Translations under genes and position numbers: made by a program | From: Alloyangia mangrovi | GTDB taxonomy: Bacteria > Pseudomonadota > Alphaproteobacteria > Rhodobacterales > Rhodobacteraceae | Assembly (NCBI RefSeq): GCF_002300555.2 | Contig: NZ_NTHN02000029.1 | Coordinates: 1-64,000, forward strand | Direction: 5' to 3' | Length of the DNA stretch: 64,000 nucleotides | Shown here: piece by piece, positions 38,519-46,712 of the stretch | How the letters are laid out: each line of letters opens with the position of its first letter | Position numbering within the stretch: the stretch's first letter is position 1 | Notes under the pieces: generated by a model | The model's input: only the letters and a program-made list of their open reading frames with translations | Told to the model about the DNA's origin: nothing | The model's database searches: none

Positions 38519-38821
38519 ATGGATCACCCGCTCATCGACCTGATCAACGCTCGCATTGCCAAGGCCGAGGCCGAGGGCGCCTTCGACAACCTGCCGGGCG
38601 CAGGAAAGCCGCTGCCCGAGTGTGATGATCCCGAGAACGCGGTGCTGACTCGCATCCTCAAGGACAATGGCGCCGTGCCGCAGGCTGTGGCGCTCACCCG
38701 CGAGCTTGCCGCCCTGCGCGAGGAGCTGCGCGAGACCGCCGACCGTGACCGACGCCGGCGTCTCATAAAGGACATGGCGCTGCTCGAAACCCGGCTCGAG
38801 ATCGCCCGCAAGTCACGCTGA
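38519..38821 (+). CDS. DUF1992 (DnaJ-like C28 family) protein
   Basis: Small protein of 100 residues with the DUF1992 hallmark AFDNLPGAGKPL (residues 21-32). The family is widespread and small, and its function is unknown. The second half is Arg-rich and helical. It lies between tex and a methyltransferase gene on the same strand. The start lies after a poor ribosome site but the N-terminus matches relatives. Confidence 0.9.
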   Translation: MDHPLIDLINARIAKAEAEGAFDNLPGAGKPLPECDDPENAVLTRILKDNGAVPQAVALTRELAALREELRETADRDRRRRLIKDMALLETRLEIARKSR

Positions 38822-38876
38822 GGGTTGGCCTTTATGACCGACCGTGCCAGAACTTCCGCGAGACAGGGGAGAGCGC

Positions 38877-40070
38877 ATGGTCACGGTCAAAGAGCAATAC
38901 GAAAGCTACCCCTATCCCGAGCGTGACCCGAAGGACGAGAAGACCCGGTTGATCACGGGCTCCCCTTCGCACCCGCTGGAGATGGACCATTGGCTCTGGC
39001 GCGGCAACCGCGACTGGTCGCGGCCGCTGCGGGTGCTGGTCGCTGGCGGCGGCACCGGCGACGGTCTGATCCAGCTCGCCACCCTGCTGACCGCCGCGAA
39101 GAAGCCCTACGAGATCACCTACCTCGACCTCTCCACCGCCTCGCGCGCGGTGGCCGAGGCGCGGGCCGAGGTCCGCGGCCTCAGCGGTATCGCCTTCCAT
39201 ACCGCCAGCCTTCTGGACGCGGCGGAGTACGGCACGTTCGACTACATCGACTGCTGCGGCGTCCTGCACCACCTGCCCGAGCCCGAGGCGGGCTTTGCCG
39301 CCCTACGCGCCGCCCTCGCCCCCGGCGGGGGTCTCGGCTTCATGGTCTACGCGCCCTATGGGCGCTCCGGCGTCTACCCGCTGCAGGAGGCCTTTGGTGC
39401 GCTCTTCGAGGGGCTCCCGCCGCAGCAGCGCCTCGCCCGCGCGCAGCGTCTCGTCGCCGATTTGCCCGAAGGCCACCCCTTTGGCGCCAACCGCAACCTC
39501 GGCGATCACCACGCCTCGGATGCGGGGTTCTACGACCTGCTGCTGCACGGGCAGGATCGCAGCTACGCGGTGCCCGAGCTTCTCGAGACGCTGGAGCGGA
39601 CAGGCTGGCAGCTTGCCGGCTTCACCACCCCCGCGCTCTACGATCTGGCGCAGATCACCGAGGTGCCCGAGGGCATGGACGCGGCCACCCAGATGGCCAC
39701 GGCGGAAAAGCTGCGCGGCACCATCCGAATGCACACCGCCTACGCCGTGCCCGCCGAGGCGCAGAACACCAGGGCCGCGCCCTCGGATCGCAAGCTGGTC
39801 CCGCACCTGCGCGGCGTGCAGCGCGCCGCGCTGGCGAAGGCCGTGGCGCAGGGACGCCCGTTGCCGGTGAAGATGGGTGGCGTTCAGACCACGCTGACAC
39901 TGCCCAAGGGCACCGCCCCGCTGCTCGCCGGGATCGACGGGCACCGCAGCCTGAGCGAGATCGCGCAGGCCGCAAGGATCGACCCGATCACCTTCGGCAC
40001 CGGCTGGGCGCAGGTCCACAAGGCGCTGGAGCCCTGGGGCCTGCTGCTCTACTCCTCCCTGCTGCGCTGA
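38877..40070 (+). CDS. Class I SAM-dependent methyltransferase
   Basis: Protein of 397 residues. The N-terminal half is a Rossmann-type methyltransferase with motif I VLVAGGGTGDGLIQLA and CCGVLHHLPEPEAGFAALRAALAPGGGLGFM. The C-terminal third is a separate, winged-helix-like stretch with HRSLSEIAQAARID, as in some large bacterial methyltransferases. The methyl acceptor is unknown. The start at 38877 has AGGGGAG upstream. Confidence 0.88.
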   Translation: MVTVKEQYESYPYPERDPKDEKTRLITGSPSHPLEMDHWLWRGNRDWSRPLRVLVAGGGTGDGLIQLATLLTAAKKPYEITYLDLSTASRAVAEARAEVRGLSGIAFHTASLLDAAEYGTFDYIDCCGVLHHLPEPEAGFAALRAALAPGGGLGFMVYAPYGRSGVYPLQEAFGALFEGLPPQQRLARAQRLVADLPEGHPFGANRNLGDHHASDAGFYDLLLHGQDRSYAVPELLETLERTGWQLAGFTTPALYDLAQITEVPEGMDAATQMATAEKLRGTIRMHTAYAVPAEAQNTRAAPSDRKLVPHLRGVQRAALAKAVAQGRPLPVKMGGVQTTLTLPKGTAPLLAGIDGHRSLSEIAQAARIDPITFGTGWAQVHKALEPWGLLLYSSLLR

Positions 40071-40093
40071 ACGCAAATCCCCTCGAAGGATTT

Positions 40094-40119
40094 CGCACCT
40101 CTCTTCGGGGAAAGGTGCG
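40094..40119. terminator. Hairpin between convergent methyltransferase and CoA-ligase genes
   Basis: CGCACCT (40094-40100) and AGGTGCG (40113-40119) form a 7-bp stem. No long T run follows on either strand, so the call is tentative. Confidence 0.4.
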
Positions 40120-40125
40120 CCGCCC

Positions 40126-41358
40126 TCATTCGTAGCTCCGCGCGTCCTCGATCACCACGCCGTCGCGCGGCAGCCCGCCCGGCGCCACCAGTTCAACCTT
40201 GCCCTTGAGCTTCAGAAGCTCGGCGACGCTCGCCTCGAAGGCCCCGGCATCCGGCGCGCCGCCCTGCCCCGAGGTCTCGATCCGCACGGTCATCACATCC
40301 ATCTCGCCCTCGCGGCTGGCGACGACCCGCGCCCGGCCGATCTCGGCATGGCGCGCGACCAGCGCCGCCACCTGCTCGGGGCGCACGAACATGCCCTTGA
40401 TCTTGGTGGTCTGATCGGCGCGCCCCATCCAGCCCTTGATCCGCATGTTCGAGCGCCCGCAGGGGCTCATCCCCGGCAGCACGGCCGACATGTCGCCGGT
40501 CGCGAAGCGGATCAGCGGGTAGTCGGGGTTGAGCGTGGTGACCACGACCTCGCCGACCTCGCCTTCGGGAACCGGATCGCCCGTGCCGGGGGTGACGATC
40601 TCGACGATCACCCGCTCGTCGACGATCATCCCCTCCATGCTTGGCGTCTCATAGGCGATGAGCCCCAGATCGGCGGTGGCATAGCACTGCAGGCAGGCGA
40701 TGCCGCGCGCCGCGTAGAACTCCCGCAGCGACGGGAAGAGCGCCCCGCCCGAGACCGCGGCCTTGGTGATCCCCAGCGCGACGCCCATGGCCTCGGCCTT
40801 GTCGAGGATGATCTTCAGGTAGTCGGGCGTGCCGGCATAGGCCGTCACCCCCACGTCCGCCGCCGCCTGCACCTGCAATTCGGTCTGGCCGGTGCCAGCG
40901 GGCAGCACCGCTGCGCCGACCGCCCGCGCGCCGCTTTCGAAGATCATCCCTGCGGGCGTCAGGTGGTAGCCGAAGCAGTTCTGCACGATGTCGCCCGCAC
41001 CGATACCGGCGGCATGCAGGAAACGCCCGAGCCGCCACCAGTCGTGTTCCATTCCGCCCGGCTCGTAGATCGGCCCCGGCGACTGGAAGACATGGGCAAA
41101 ACCCGGTGCGGGCCGCGTGGTGAAACCGCCGAAGGGCGCGGCGCTCTTCTGCGCGCGGCCGAGCTCGGACTTGCGCAGCACCGGCAGGGCCGCCAGCGCG
41201 TCGCGCGTGGTGACGCTTGCCGCGTCGACCTCCGCCAACAGCTCCGCATATCCCGGCAGCGCCTGCGCCCGGGCGATCTGCTCCGGCAGCGCCTCGGCCA
41301 GCGCCGCGGCCCGCTCCGCCGCGCTGCGTGTCTCCAGATCGTCGTAGTAACCGCTCAT
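40126..41358 (-). CDS. Phenylacetate-CoA ligase-like AMP-forming enzyme
   Basis: AMP-forming acyl-CoA ligase of 410 residues related to PaaK, predicted to activate an (aryl) carboxylic acid with ATP and CoA. The N-terminal part lacks the full GTTG-type P-loop and instead has FQSPGPIYEPGG. The adenylation core shows SGGALFPSLREFYAARGI, YATADLGLIAYE and the C-terminal hinge GRADQTTKIKGMFVRPEQV. It is the last gene of the Liv-type operon, so its acid is probably what the transporter imports or makes. Gene symbol withheld because the substrate is unknown. Confidence 0.88.
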   Translation of the reverse strand: MSGYYDDLETRSAAERAAALAEALPEQIARAQALPGYAELLAEVDAASVTTRDALAALPVLRKSELGRAQKSAAPFGGFTTRPAPGFAHVFQSPGPIYEPGGMEHDWWRLGRFLHAAGIGAGDIVQNCFGYHLTPAGMIFESGARAVGAAVLPAGTGQTELQVQAAADVGVTAYAGTPDYLKIILDKAEAMGVALGITKAAVSGGALFPSLREFYAARGIACLQCYATADLGLIAYETPSMEGMIVDERVIVEIVTPGTGDPVPEGEVGEVVVTTLNPDYPLIRFATGDMSAVLPGMSPCGRSNMRIKGWMGRADQTTKIKGMFVRPEQVAALVARHAEIGRARVVASREGEMDVMTVRIETSGQGGAPDAGAFEASVAELLKLKGKVELVAPGGLPRDGVVIEDARSYE

Positions 41359-41382
41359 CCGAGCCTCCCTTCCAGCCCAGTC

Positions 41383-41958
41383 CTATCCTGCCCCGCCCCC
41401 GGCATCCCCGGACGGGAGTGGCAGCGCATAGGCCGCCAATGTCTCGTAGATCGCCCCCTCGGGGCTCAGCGTCGAGGCGACAAGCCGCAGCTCCTCGGCC
41501 GCCTCTGCCCCGGTGGCGAGCGCAACCTGCCCCGCCACCCCCCGCTCAAACCGCGCCAGCGCCTCGCCGCGCAGCCCCGCGCCGAAGCGCGTCAATGTCA
41601 CATGCGGACGGAACCGCCGCCGCTCGAGTTGGATCCCCGTCGCGCGGCAGGCCCGCACCACGCGCCCGTGCAGGGCGAGCAGCCCCGGCTCGGACGCGAT
41701 CTCCGCCGCCAGGAGCCTGGGGGCGCGCCCGCCGAAACTCTCCAGCCCGGTCACCCGCAACCGGCAGCCCGGCAGCGCCTGCCCCTCCAGCTCGAGGTGC
41801 AACTCCTGCAGCTCCGCCTCCTCCACTTCGCCGAGGAAGGCGAGCGTCACGTGCAGATTCTCCTCGGGCACCGCCCGCCCGACCGGCAGAGCCTCCTGCA
41901 CCGCCAGCAGCGGGGGGATCAGCGGCTCGGGCAGCGGCAAGGCAAGGAAGGCGCGCAT
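41383..41958 (-). CDS. thpR: RNA 2',3'-cyclic phosphodiesterase
   Basis: 2H-phosphoesterase of 191 residues that opens 2',3'-cyclic phosphate ends of RNA. Both HxTx motifs are present: HVTL at residues 36-39 and HVTL at residues 119-122. Its start overlaps the livF stop region closely, so it is read within the operon even though its role is unrelated. A glycine-rich tail ends the protein. Confidence 0.93.
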   Translation of the reverse strand: MRAFLALPLPEPLIPPLLAVQEALPVGRAVPEENLHVTLAFLGEVEEAELQELHLELEGQALPGCRLRVTGLESFGGRAPRLLAAEIASEPGLLALHGRVVRACRATGIQLERRRFRPHVTLTRFGAGLRGEALARFERGVAGQVALATGAEAAEELRLVASTLSPEGAIYETLAAYALPLPSGDAGGGAG

Positions 41959-42813
41959 TCACGCCAGCCACCGCTTGCGGCGGCGGTAGGAGCGCACGTC
42001 GCGGAACGACTTGCGCCCCTCATCCGACATGCCGAGGTAGAATTCCTTGACGTCCGGGTTCTCGCGGAGCGCCTGCGCCGGCCCGTCCATCACCACCCGG
42101 CCGTTTTCGAGGATGTAGCCGTAGTGCGCATAACGCAGCGCCACGTTGGTGTTCTGCTCGGCCAGCAGGAACGAGACCCCCTCGCCCTCGTTGACCGCCT
42201 TCACGATCTCGAAGATCTGCTCGACCAGCTGCGGCGCCAGCCCCATCGAGGGCTCGTCCAGCAGCACCATCTCCGGGCGCGACATCAGCGCGCGGCCAAT
42301 GGCGCACATCTGCTGCTCGCCGCCCGAGGTATAGCCGGCCTGCGACTTCCGCCGCTCCTTCAGCCGCGGGAAATACTCGTAGACCATCTCGAGGTCGCGC
42401 AACACCGCGGCTTTCCCGTCGCGCCGGGTGAAGGCGCCGGTCATCAGGTTCTCTTCCACGGTCAGGTGCTCGAAGCAGTGCCGCCCCTCCATCACCTGGA
42501 TCACCCCGCGCTTGACCAGCGCCGCCGGATCGAGGTCCTGCACCCGCTCGCCGCGATAGGAGATCGTACCCTTGGTCACCTCGCCGCGCTCGGACTGCAG
42601 CAGGTTCGAGATCGCCTTGAGCGTCGTTGTCTTGCCCGCACCGTTGCCACCCAAGAGCGCGGTGATCCCGCCCTGAGGCACCGAGAGCGACACGCCCTTC
42701 AGCACGAGGATCACGTGGTTGTAGATCACCTCGATGTTGTTGACCTCGAGCAGCGTCTCGCGCGCCGCGCCGTCGCGGGCCGAGGTCAAATCGCTTCGCA
42801 CTCCGTCCAGCAT
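41959..42813 (-). CDS. Branched-chain-type ABC transporter ATPase (LivF-like)
   Basis: ATP-binding subunit of 284 residues. Walker A is GGNGAGKTT, the signature is TSGGEQQMCAIGRAL, and Walker B is MVLLDEPSMGLAP, as in LivF. It works with the LivG-like ATPase and LivH/LivM permeases of the cluster. The ATG at 42813 was taken because an A/G-rich stretch lies upstream; the reading from TTG 42837 adds residues encoded by a dispersed repeat. The substrate is likely not a simple amino acid, since two acyl-CoA ligases are in the operon. Confidence 0.92.
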   Translation of the reverse strand: MLDGVRSDLTSARDGAARETLLEVNNIEVIYNHVILVLKGVSLSVPQGGITALLGGNGAGKTTTLKAISNLLQSERGEVTKGTISYRGERVQDLDPAALVKRGVIQVMEGRHCFEHLTVEENLMTGAFTRRDGKAAVLRDLEMVYEYFPRLKERRKSQAGYTSGGEQQMCAIGRALMSRPEMVLLDEPSMGLAPQLVEQIFEIVKAVNEGEGVSFLLAEQNTNVALRYAHYGYILENGRVVMDGPAQALRENPDVKEFYLGMSDEGRKSFRDVRSYRRRKRWLA

Positions 42814-42835
42814 CTTCTTCTCTTCCCAAATACGC
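42814..42835 (-). repeat. Dispersed 22-nt motif GCGTATTT-NNN-AAGAGAAGAAG
   Basis: Read on the minus strand it lies directly in front of the livF start. It differs by one base from the right arm of the palindrome at 56583-56604. It may serve as the ribosome-binding region of livF here. Confidence 0.6.
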
Positions 42836-42840
42836 AAAAT

Positions 42841-42868
42841 CCGGCGGCGACACCCGCGCCGCCGCCGG
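42841..42868 (-). other. Stem-loop after the Liv-type binding-protein gene
   Basis: CCGGCGGCG (42841-42849) and CGCCGCCGG (42860-42868) form a 9-bp stem, with ATTTTG following on the minus strand. GACACC next to the stop codon can instead pair with GGTGTC in the loop, giving an alternative fold. It separates the binding-protein gene from livF. Confidence 0.6.
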
Positions 42869-42878
42869 AGGTGTCAGC

Positions 42879-44171
42879 TCAGCCGCCGCAGCTGTCGTTC
42901 ACCGGCCAGGGTTGGTTGGCGTCGGCGTATTCCATCGCCGCCTTCTCCTCGAGCGGGGTGATCATGTCCGAATCCGGCATGATGAGATCCGAGGCCTTGA
43001 CGAATTTCTCGCCGTCCCATTCGAGGATCCAGCCGCCGGAGTGGCCGGTGTGGTTGTCACACGAGGTCGAGAAGGGCGGCACCATGCCGGTCATTCCCAG
43101 CTCGTCCAGACGCGCCTCGGTGATGTCGAGGTTCTCGAGGCCCCAGCGCAGGTCGGCCGGCGAAATCTCGGCCTTGCCCGCGTGCTCCTGCGCCACCCGG
43201 ATGCCCTCGCCGAGGATCATCGAGATGACGAGCCCGCGCGAGTAGAACACGCCCGACATTTCCTCGGCGTTGCTCTGGGTGTTGCCCGGCTCGACCACGT
43301 ATTTCTGCAGGTCGGCCATGATCGGCGCCTCGGGGTTCGGGAAGGACCAGCTGACGGACTTGTAGCCCTTGCCGGCGTCGCCGACGATTTTCAGGTCGGC
43401 ATCGTGCCCGGCCCACCAGACGCCCAACATGTTCTCCATCGGGAACTTGGTCTTGACCGCCTCGGTGATCGCCCCGGCGTTCATCGCGCCCCAGCCCCAC
43501 ATGATCACGTAATCGGGACGCTCGCGGCGGATCTGCAGCCATTGCGCCGACTGGTTCTGCATCTCCTTGAGACCCACCGGGATCGGCAGCAGCTCGAAGC
43601 CCTGCGCCTCGGCGGCGGCTTCGAGGAAGGGCAGCGGCTCCTTGCCGAACGGGTGGTCGAGGTGCAGGAAGGCAATCTTCTTGCCCTTCAGGTCGCCCTG
43701 CGCGCCGAGGTACTTGATCAGGATCGAGGCCCCGTCCCAATAGCTCAGCGGCGTGTTGAACGCCCACTGGAACACCTTGCCGTCGGCCATGGGCGAAAAG
43801 CCGTAGCCCGGCGCGAGGATCGGGATCTCGTCAACGTTGGTCTTCGGCAGCACCTGCAGGGTGATGCCCGTGGACCAGGGCTGGGTCACGATCGCCTTGC
43901 CCTTGGTCTTCTCGTAGCACTCGACCCCCTTCTCGGTGGAATAGCCGGTCTCGCACTCGTCGAAGTCGATGGCGATGCCGCCGATGCCGCCGTCGCGGGC
44001 GTTCATCAACTCCATGTAATCCTTCTGCCCGTTCATCAGCGGAATGCCGGTGGCGGCAAAGGGCCCGGTCCGGTAGGCGAGGTTCGGCGCGTAGAGCCCT
44101 TCGGCCATGGCGCCTCCGGCGAGCAGCGCGCCAAGTGCCGCGGCCCCTGCCAGTTTGGTCAACATTTTCAT
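42879..44171 (-). CDS. ABC transporter substrate-binding protein (LivK-like, aromatic/acid type)
   Basis: Periplasmic binding protein of 430 residues in the peripla_BP_6 family, with a signal peptide (MKMLTKLAGAAALGALLAGGAMA). It is longer than amino-acid LivK proteins and shows GQKDYMELMNARDGGIGG and ECYEKTKGKAIVTQPWSTG, as in binding proteins next to acyl-CoA ligase genes in other proteobacteria. An aromatic or fatty acid is the likely ligand, by context only. The start at 44171 has GGGAGGAG upstream. A stem-loop follows the gene. Confidence 0.92.
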   Translation of the reverse strand: MKMLTKLAGAAALGALLAGGAMAEGLYAPNLAYRTGPFAATGIPLMNGQKDYMELMNARDGGIGGIAIDFDECETGYSTEKGVECYEKTKGKAIVTQPWSTGITLQVLPKTNVDEIPILAPGYGFSPMADGKVFQWAFNTPLSYWDGASILIKYLGAQGDLKGKKIAFLHLDHPFGKEPLPFLEAAAEAQGFELLPIPVGLKEMQNQSAQWLQIRRERPDYVIMWGWGAMNAGAITEAVKTKFPMENMLGVWWAGHDADLKIVGDAGKGYKSVSWSFPNPEAPIMADLQKYVVEPGNTQSNAEEMSGVFYSRGLVISMILGEGIRVAQEHAGKAEISPADLRWGLENLDITEARLDELGMTGMVPPFSTSCDNHTGHSGGWILEWDGEKFVKASDLIMPDSDMITPLEEKAAMEYADANQPWPVNDSCGG

Positions 44172-44224
44172 CCTGTCTCCTCCCTGAGATCTTCGATGAT
44201 ATGGAAAGCCCGGCCCGCGTCTCC

Positions 44225-45301
44225 TCAGTGCGGGAAGGGCCAGATGATCAGCTTCTCCCGGATCAGCGCCCAGAGACGTGCGAGCCCGTGCGGCTCGATG
44301 ATCAGGAAGAAGACAATGAGCGCGCCGACGATCATGATGTTGAGATGCTCGACCATGGCCGAGCTGACCGGCAGCCCCAGCGCCTGCGGCACCGTTCCCA
44401 GCACCACCGGCAGACCGACGATGAGGATGGCGCCCAGGTAGTTGCCGAGGATCGACCCCAACCCGCCGATGATGGCGATGAACAGGATACGGAAGCTCAG
44501 CGGGATGTCGAAGAGGTTGGGCTCGGCGGCGCCGCGCCACATGAAGACGAAGAGCGCACCCGCCACGCCGACCACGTAAGACGAGACGGCAAAGGCGGTG
44601 AGCTTCGAGCGCATCAGGTTGATGCCGATGAGCTCGGCCGCGATGTCCATGTCGCGCGTCGCCTTCCAGCTCCGTCCGAGGGTGCCGCGGGTGAGGTTGA
44701 TGCAGAGCACCGTCATCAGCGTGACGACCGCCAGCACCACGTAATACTGGGTGATCGAGCTCGCCTGCGGCCCGGCGACGTAGTGCCCGAACATCTCGAG
44801 GTTCGGCACCTGGATCGCGCCAGAGGCGTTGTAGTTGTAAAGCCAGCCCCATTTCTCGAACAGCCAGACCAGGAAGAACTGCGCCGCCAGCGTGGCAATT
44901 GCGAGGTAGAACCCCTTGATCCGCAAGGAAGGAATGCCGAAGGCCACACCCACGCCCGCACTGAAGATGCCCGAGAGCAGGATCGCCACGATGGGGTTCA
45001 TCCAGGGGAACAGCGTCACCAGCTTGTAGCAGGCATAGGCGCCAACCCCCATGAATGCCGCGGTCCCGAGCGACAGCTGCCCCGCGTAGCCCGTCAGGAT
45101 GTTGAGCCCCTGCGCCGCAAGCGCGTAGATCAGGATCGGGATCAGCAATGTCTGGAAGGCGAACTCGCTCGCGGTGAGCGGGAAGACCACCCAGGCGAAA
45201 CCGAGGATCACCATCAAGAGCACCGCGTCCTGGCGGACCGGGAAAAGCGCCATGTCCGACTTGTAGCTCGTCTTGAATTGCCCCGCCGTGCGATAGAGCA
45301 T
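44225..45301 (-). CDS. Branched-chain-type ABC permease (LivM-like)
   Basis: Membrane protein of 358 residues with eight to ten hydrophobic segments. LNILTGYAGQLSLGTAAFMGVGAYA and GIPSLRIKGFYLAIATLAAQFF are LivM hallmarks. It is paired with the LivH-like permease. An N-terminal extension of about 25 polar residues precedes the first membrane segment. A small membrane protein gene lies between it and livH. Confidence 0.93.
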   Translation of the reverse strand: MLYRTAGQFKTSYKSDMALFPVRQDAVLLMVILGFAWVVFPLTASEFAFQTLLIPILIYALAAQGLNILTGYAGQLSLGTAAFMGVGAYACYKLVTLFPWMNPIVAILLSGIFSAGVGVAFGIPSLRIKGFYLAIATLAAQFFLVWLFEKWGWLYNYNASGAIQVPNLEMFGHYVAGPQASSITQYYVVLAVVTLMTVLCINLTRGTLGRSWKATRDMDIAAELIGINLMRSKLTAFAVSSYVVGVAGALFVFMWRGAAEPNLFDIPLSFRILFIAIIGGLGSILGNYLGAILIVGLPVVLGTVPQALGLPVSSAMVEHLNIMIVGALIVFFLIIEPHGLARLWALIREKLIIWPFPH

Positions 45302-45411
45302 CCGTCTCTCCCTCTCCCGGCACCCTGCGATGCCGCTCCTTCAGGTCCTGCCGCGGGCGCGGGGCTCCTCTTCCCCGATCCTGCGGTCCTCTTGTCTCTT
45401 CCGAACCGCGC

Positions 45412-45645
45412 TCAGACGGGTTCGTGCGTCTCTTCCGGATAGGCGCGCTTCGGCGGCACGGCGTAACCGATCGCCTCGGAGTGCCGCACCAGCCAGAACC
45501 AGGCCCAGAGCCCCGCTCCGCCGCCCGCCGCCGCCAGCAGCAGCGCCGGAACTACGTGCCCCTCGGTACCGGTCAGCGCGAGGTAGCCAAAGGCCCAGAA
45601 GCCCGCCCAGGCCACCACGTTCAGGATCGCCACAAGTTTCGCCAT
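45412..45645 (-). CDS. Small two-helix membrane protein in the liv operon
   Basis: Protein of 77 residues with two hydrophobic stretches (LVAILNVVAWAGFWAFGYLAL and VPALLLAAAGGGAGLWAWFWLV) and a charged tail ending EETHEPV. No family was recognised. The start at 45645 has a good GGGGGAGAA site, which argues for a real gene. It sits between livH and livM, so it may be an accessory membrane subunit, but this is inference. Confidence 0.7.
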   Translation of the reverse strand: MAKLVAILNVVAWAGFWAFGYLALTGTEGHVVPALLLAAAGGGAGLWAWFWLVRHSEAIGYAVPPKRAYPEETHEPV

Positions 45646-45677
45646 CTCGTTCTCCCCCCTTGGTTTCTTCGACAAAG

Positions 45678-45742
45678 GCCCGCCTCCTGCGGGCGCTCGT
45701 CTGCGTTGAGTTCCTCCCGGCACCGCTTCGGCACCGGGAGCC
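45678..45742 (-). other. Two hairpins between livH and the small membrane gene
   Basis: GCCCGC/GCGGGC (45678-45694) and CTCCCGG/CCGGGAG (about 45715-45741) form short stems in the 100-bp gap. They could stabilise the livGH part of the message. No T run is present. Confidence 0.4.
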
Positions 45743-45745
45743 GGT

Positions 45746-46699
45746 CTAGACCCTTTCGATGATGCGCTCTCCGAACAGTCCCTGCGGACGGAACAGCAGC
45801 ACGATCAGCGCCAGCACGAAGGCGAACCAGGTTTCGGTATTGCCGCCCATCAGCGGCTGGCCCCAGTAAATCTCGAAGAGCTTTTCCAGCATGCCGATCA
45901 TCAGCCCGCCGATGATCGCCCCGGTGATGCTTTCGAGTCCGCCTAGCATGAGAACAGGAAGCGCTTTGTAGGCAATGACTTCCAGAGCGAAGCTCACTCC
46001 GGCGCGGGCGCCCCAGGCGATGCCTGTCACCAGCGCGATGATGCCCGCGATGAACCAGACCAGCACCCAGATCGTCTGCAGCGAGATGCCGACCGAAAGC
46101 GCCGCCTGGTGGTCGTCGCCAAGCGCGCGGATGGCGCGGCCCATGCGGGTCTTGCCGAGGAAGAGCAGCAGCGCCACCACCAGCAGACCCGCGACGACGA
46201 CCGCCGTGATGTCCTTCTGCTCGAGGATCAGCAGCCCGCCCCAGGGTTCCAGCACCACCGAGTCCGTCGGGATGCCGAGTTCCTCGGTGATCATCACCTT
46301 GTTCTCGCCGCCGAAGATGATCTCGCCGAAGCCGATCAGGAACAGCGTGATGCCGATGGTGGCCATGAAGAGGATGATGTCCGGCTGACCGACCAGCGGC
46401 CGCAGCACCACCCGCTCGATGCTGACCGCGAGGACGAACATCACCGCCAGCGTCAGCGCCACGCTGATCCAGGCGGGGATCCCCATGGCATGCAGGCCGA
46501 CCAGCGTCAGCGCCGCGAAGACCACCATGATGCCCTGCGCGAAGTTGAAGATCCGACTCGAGCGGAAGATCAGCACGAAGCCGAGCGCGATCAGCGCGTA
46601 GAGGATGCCCGAGACCAGTCCCTCCCAGAGCACCTGCAGCAGGAAATCCGGCGCGCCGAACATGTCGGCAAAGGGTTGGATGAAGATGTCGTTCAGCAT
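45746..46699 (-). CDS. Branched-chain-type ABC permease (LivH-like)
   Basis: Membrane protein of 317 residues with about eight hydrophobic segments. LVSGILYALIALGFVLIFRSSRIFNFAQGIMVVFAAL is the standard LivH N-terminal region, and VLMLGGLESITGAIIGGLMIG lies toward the C-terminus. It is encoded between the livG-like ATPase gene and a small membrane protein gene. Confidence 0.93.
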   Translation of the reverse strand: MLNDIFIQPFADMFGAPDFLLQVLWEGLVSGILYALIALGFVLIFRSSRIFNFAQGIMVVFAALTLVGLHAMGIPAWISVALTLAVMFVLAVSIERVVLRPLVGQPDIILFMATIGITLFLIGFGEIIFGGENKVMITEELGIPTDSVVLEPWGGLLILEQKDITAVVVAGLLVVALLLFLGKTRMGRAIRALGDDHQAALSVGISLQTIWVLVWFIAGIIALVTGIAWGARAGVSFALEVIAYKALPVLMLGGLESITGAIIGGLMIGMLEKLFEIYWGQPLMGGNTETWFAFVLALIVLLFRPQGLFGERIIERV

Positions 46700-46712
46700 G
46701 TCGCCTGCTCCT

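Noticed and set aside
40348-43245. Plus-strand open frame of 965 codons opposite the CoA ligase, thpR and livF genes
   Set aside because: Shadow of three recognised minus-strand genes; composition is low-complexity and there is no ribosome site.
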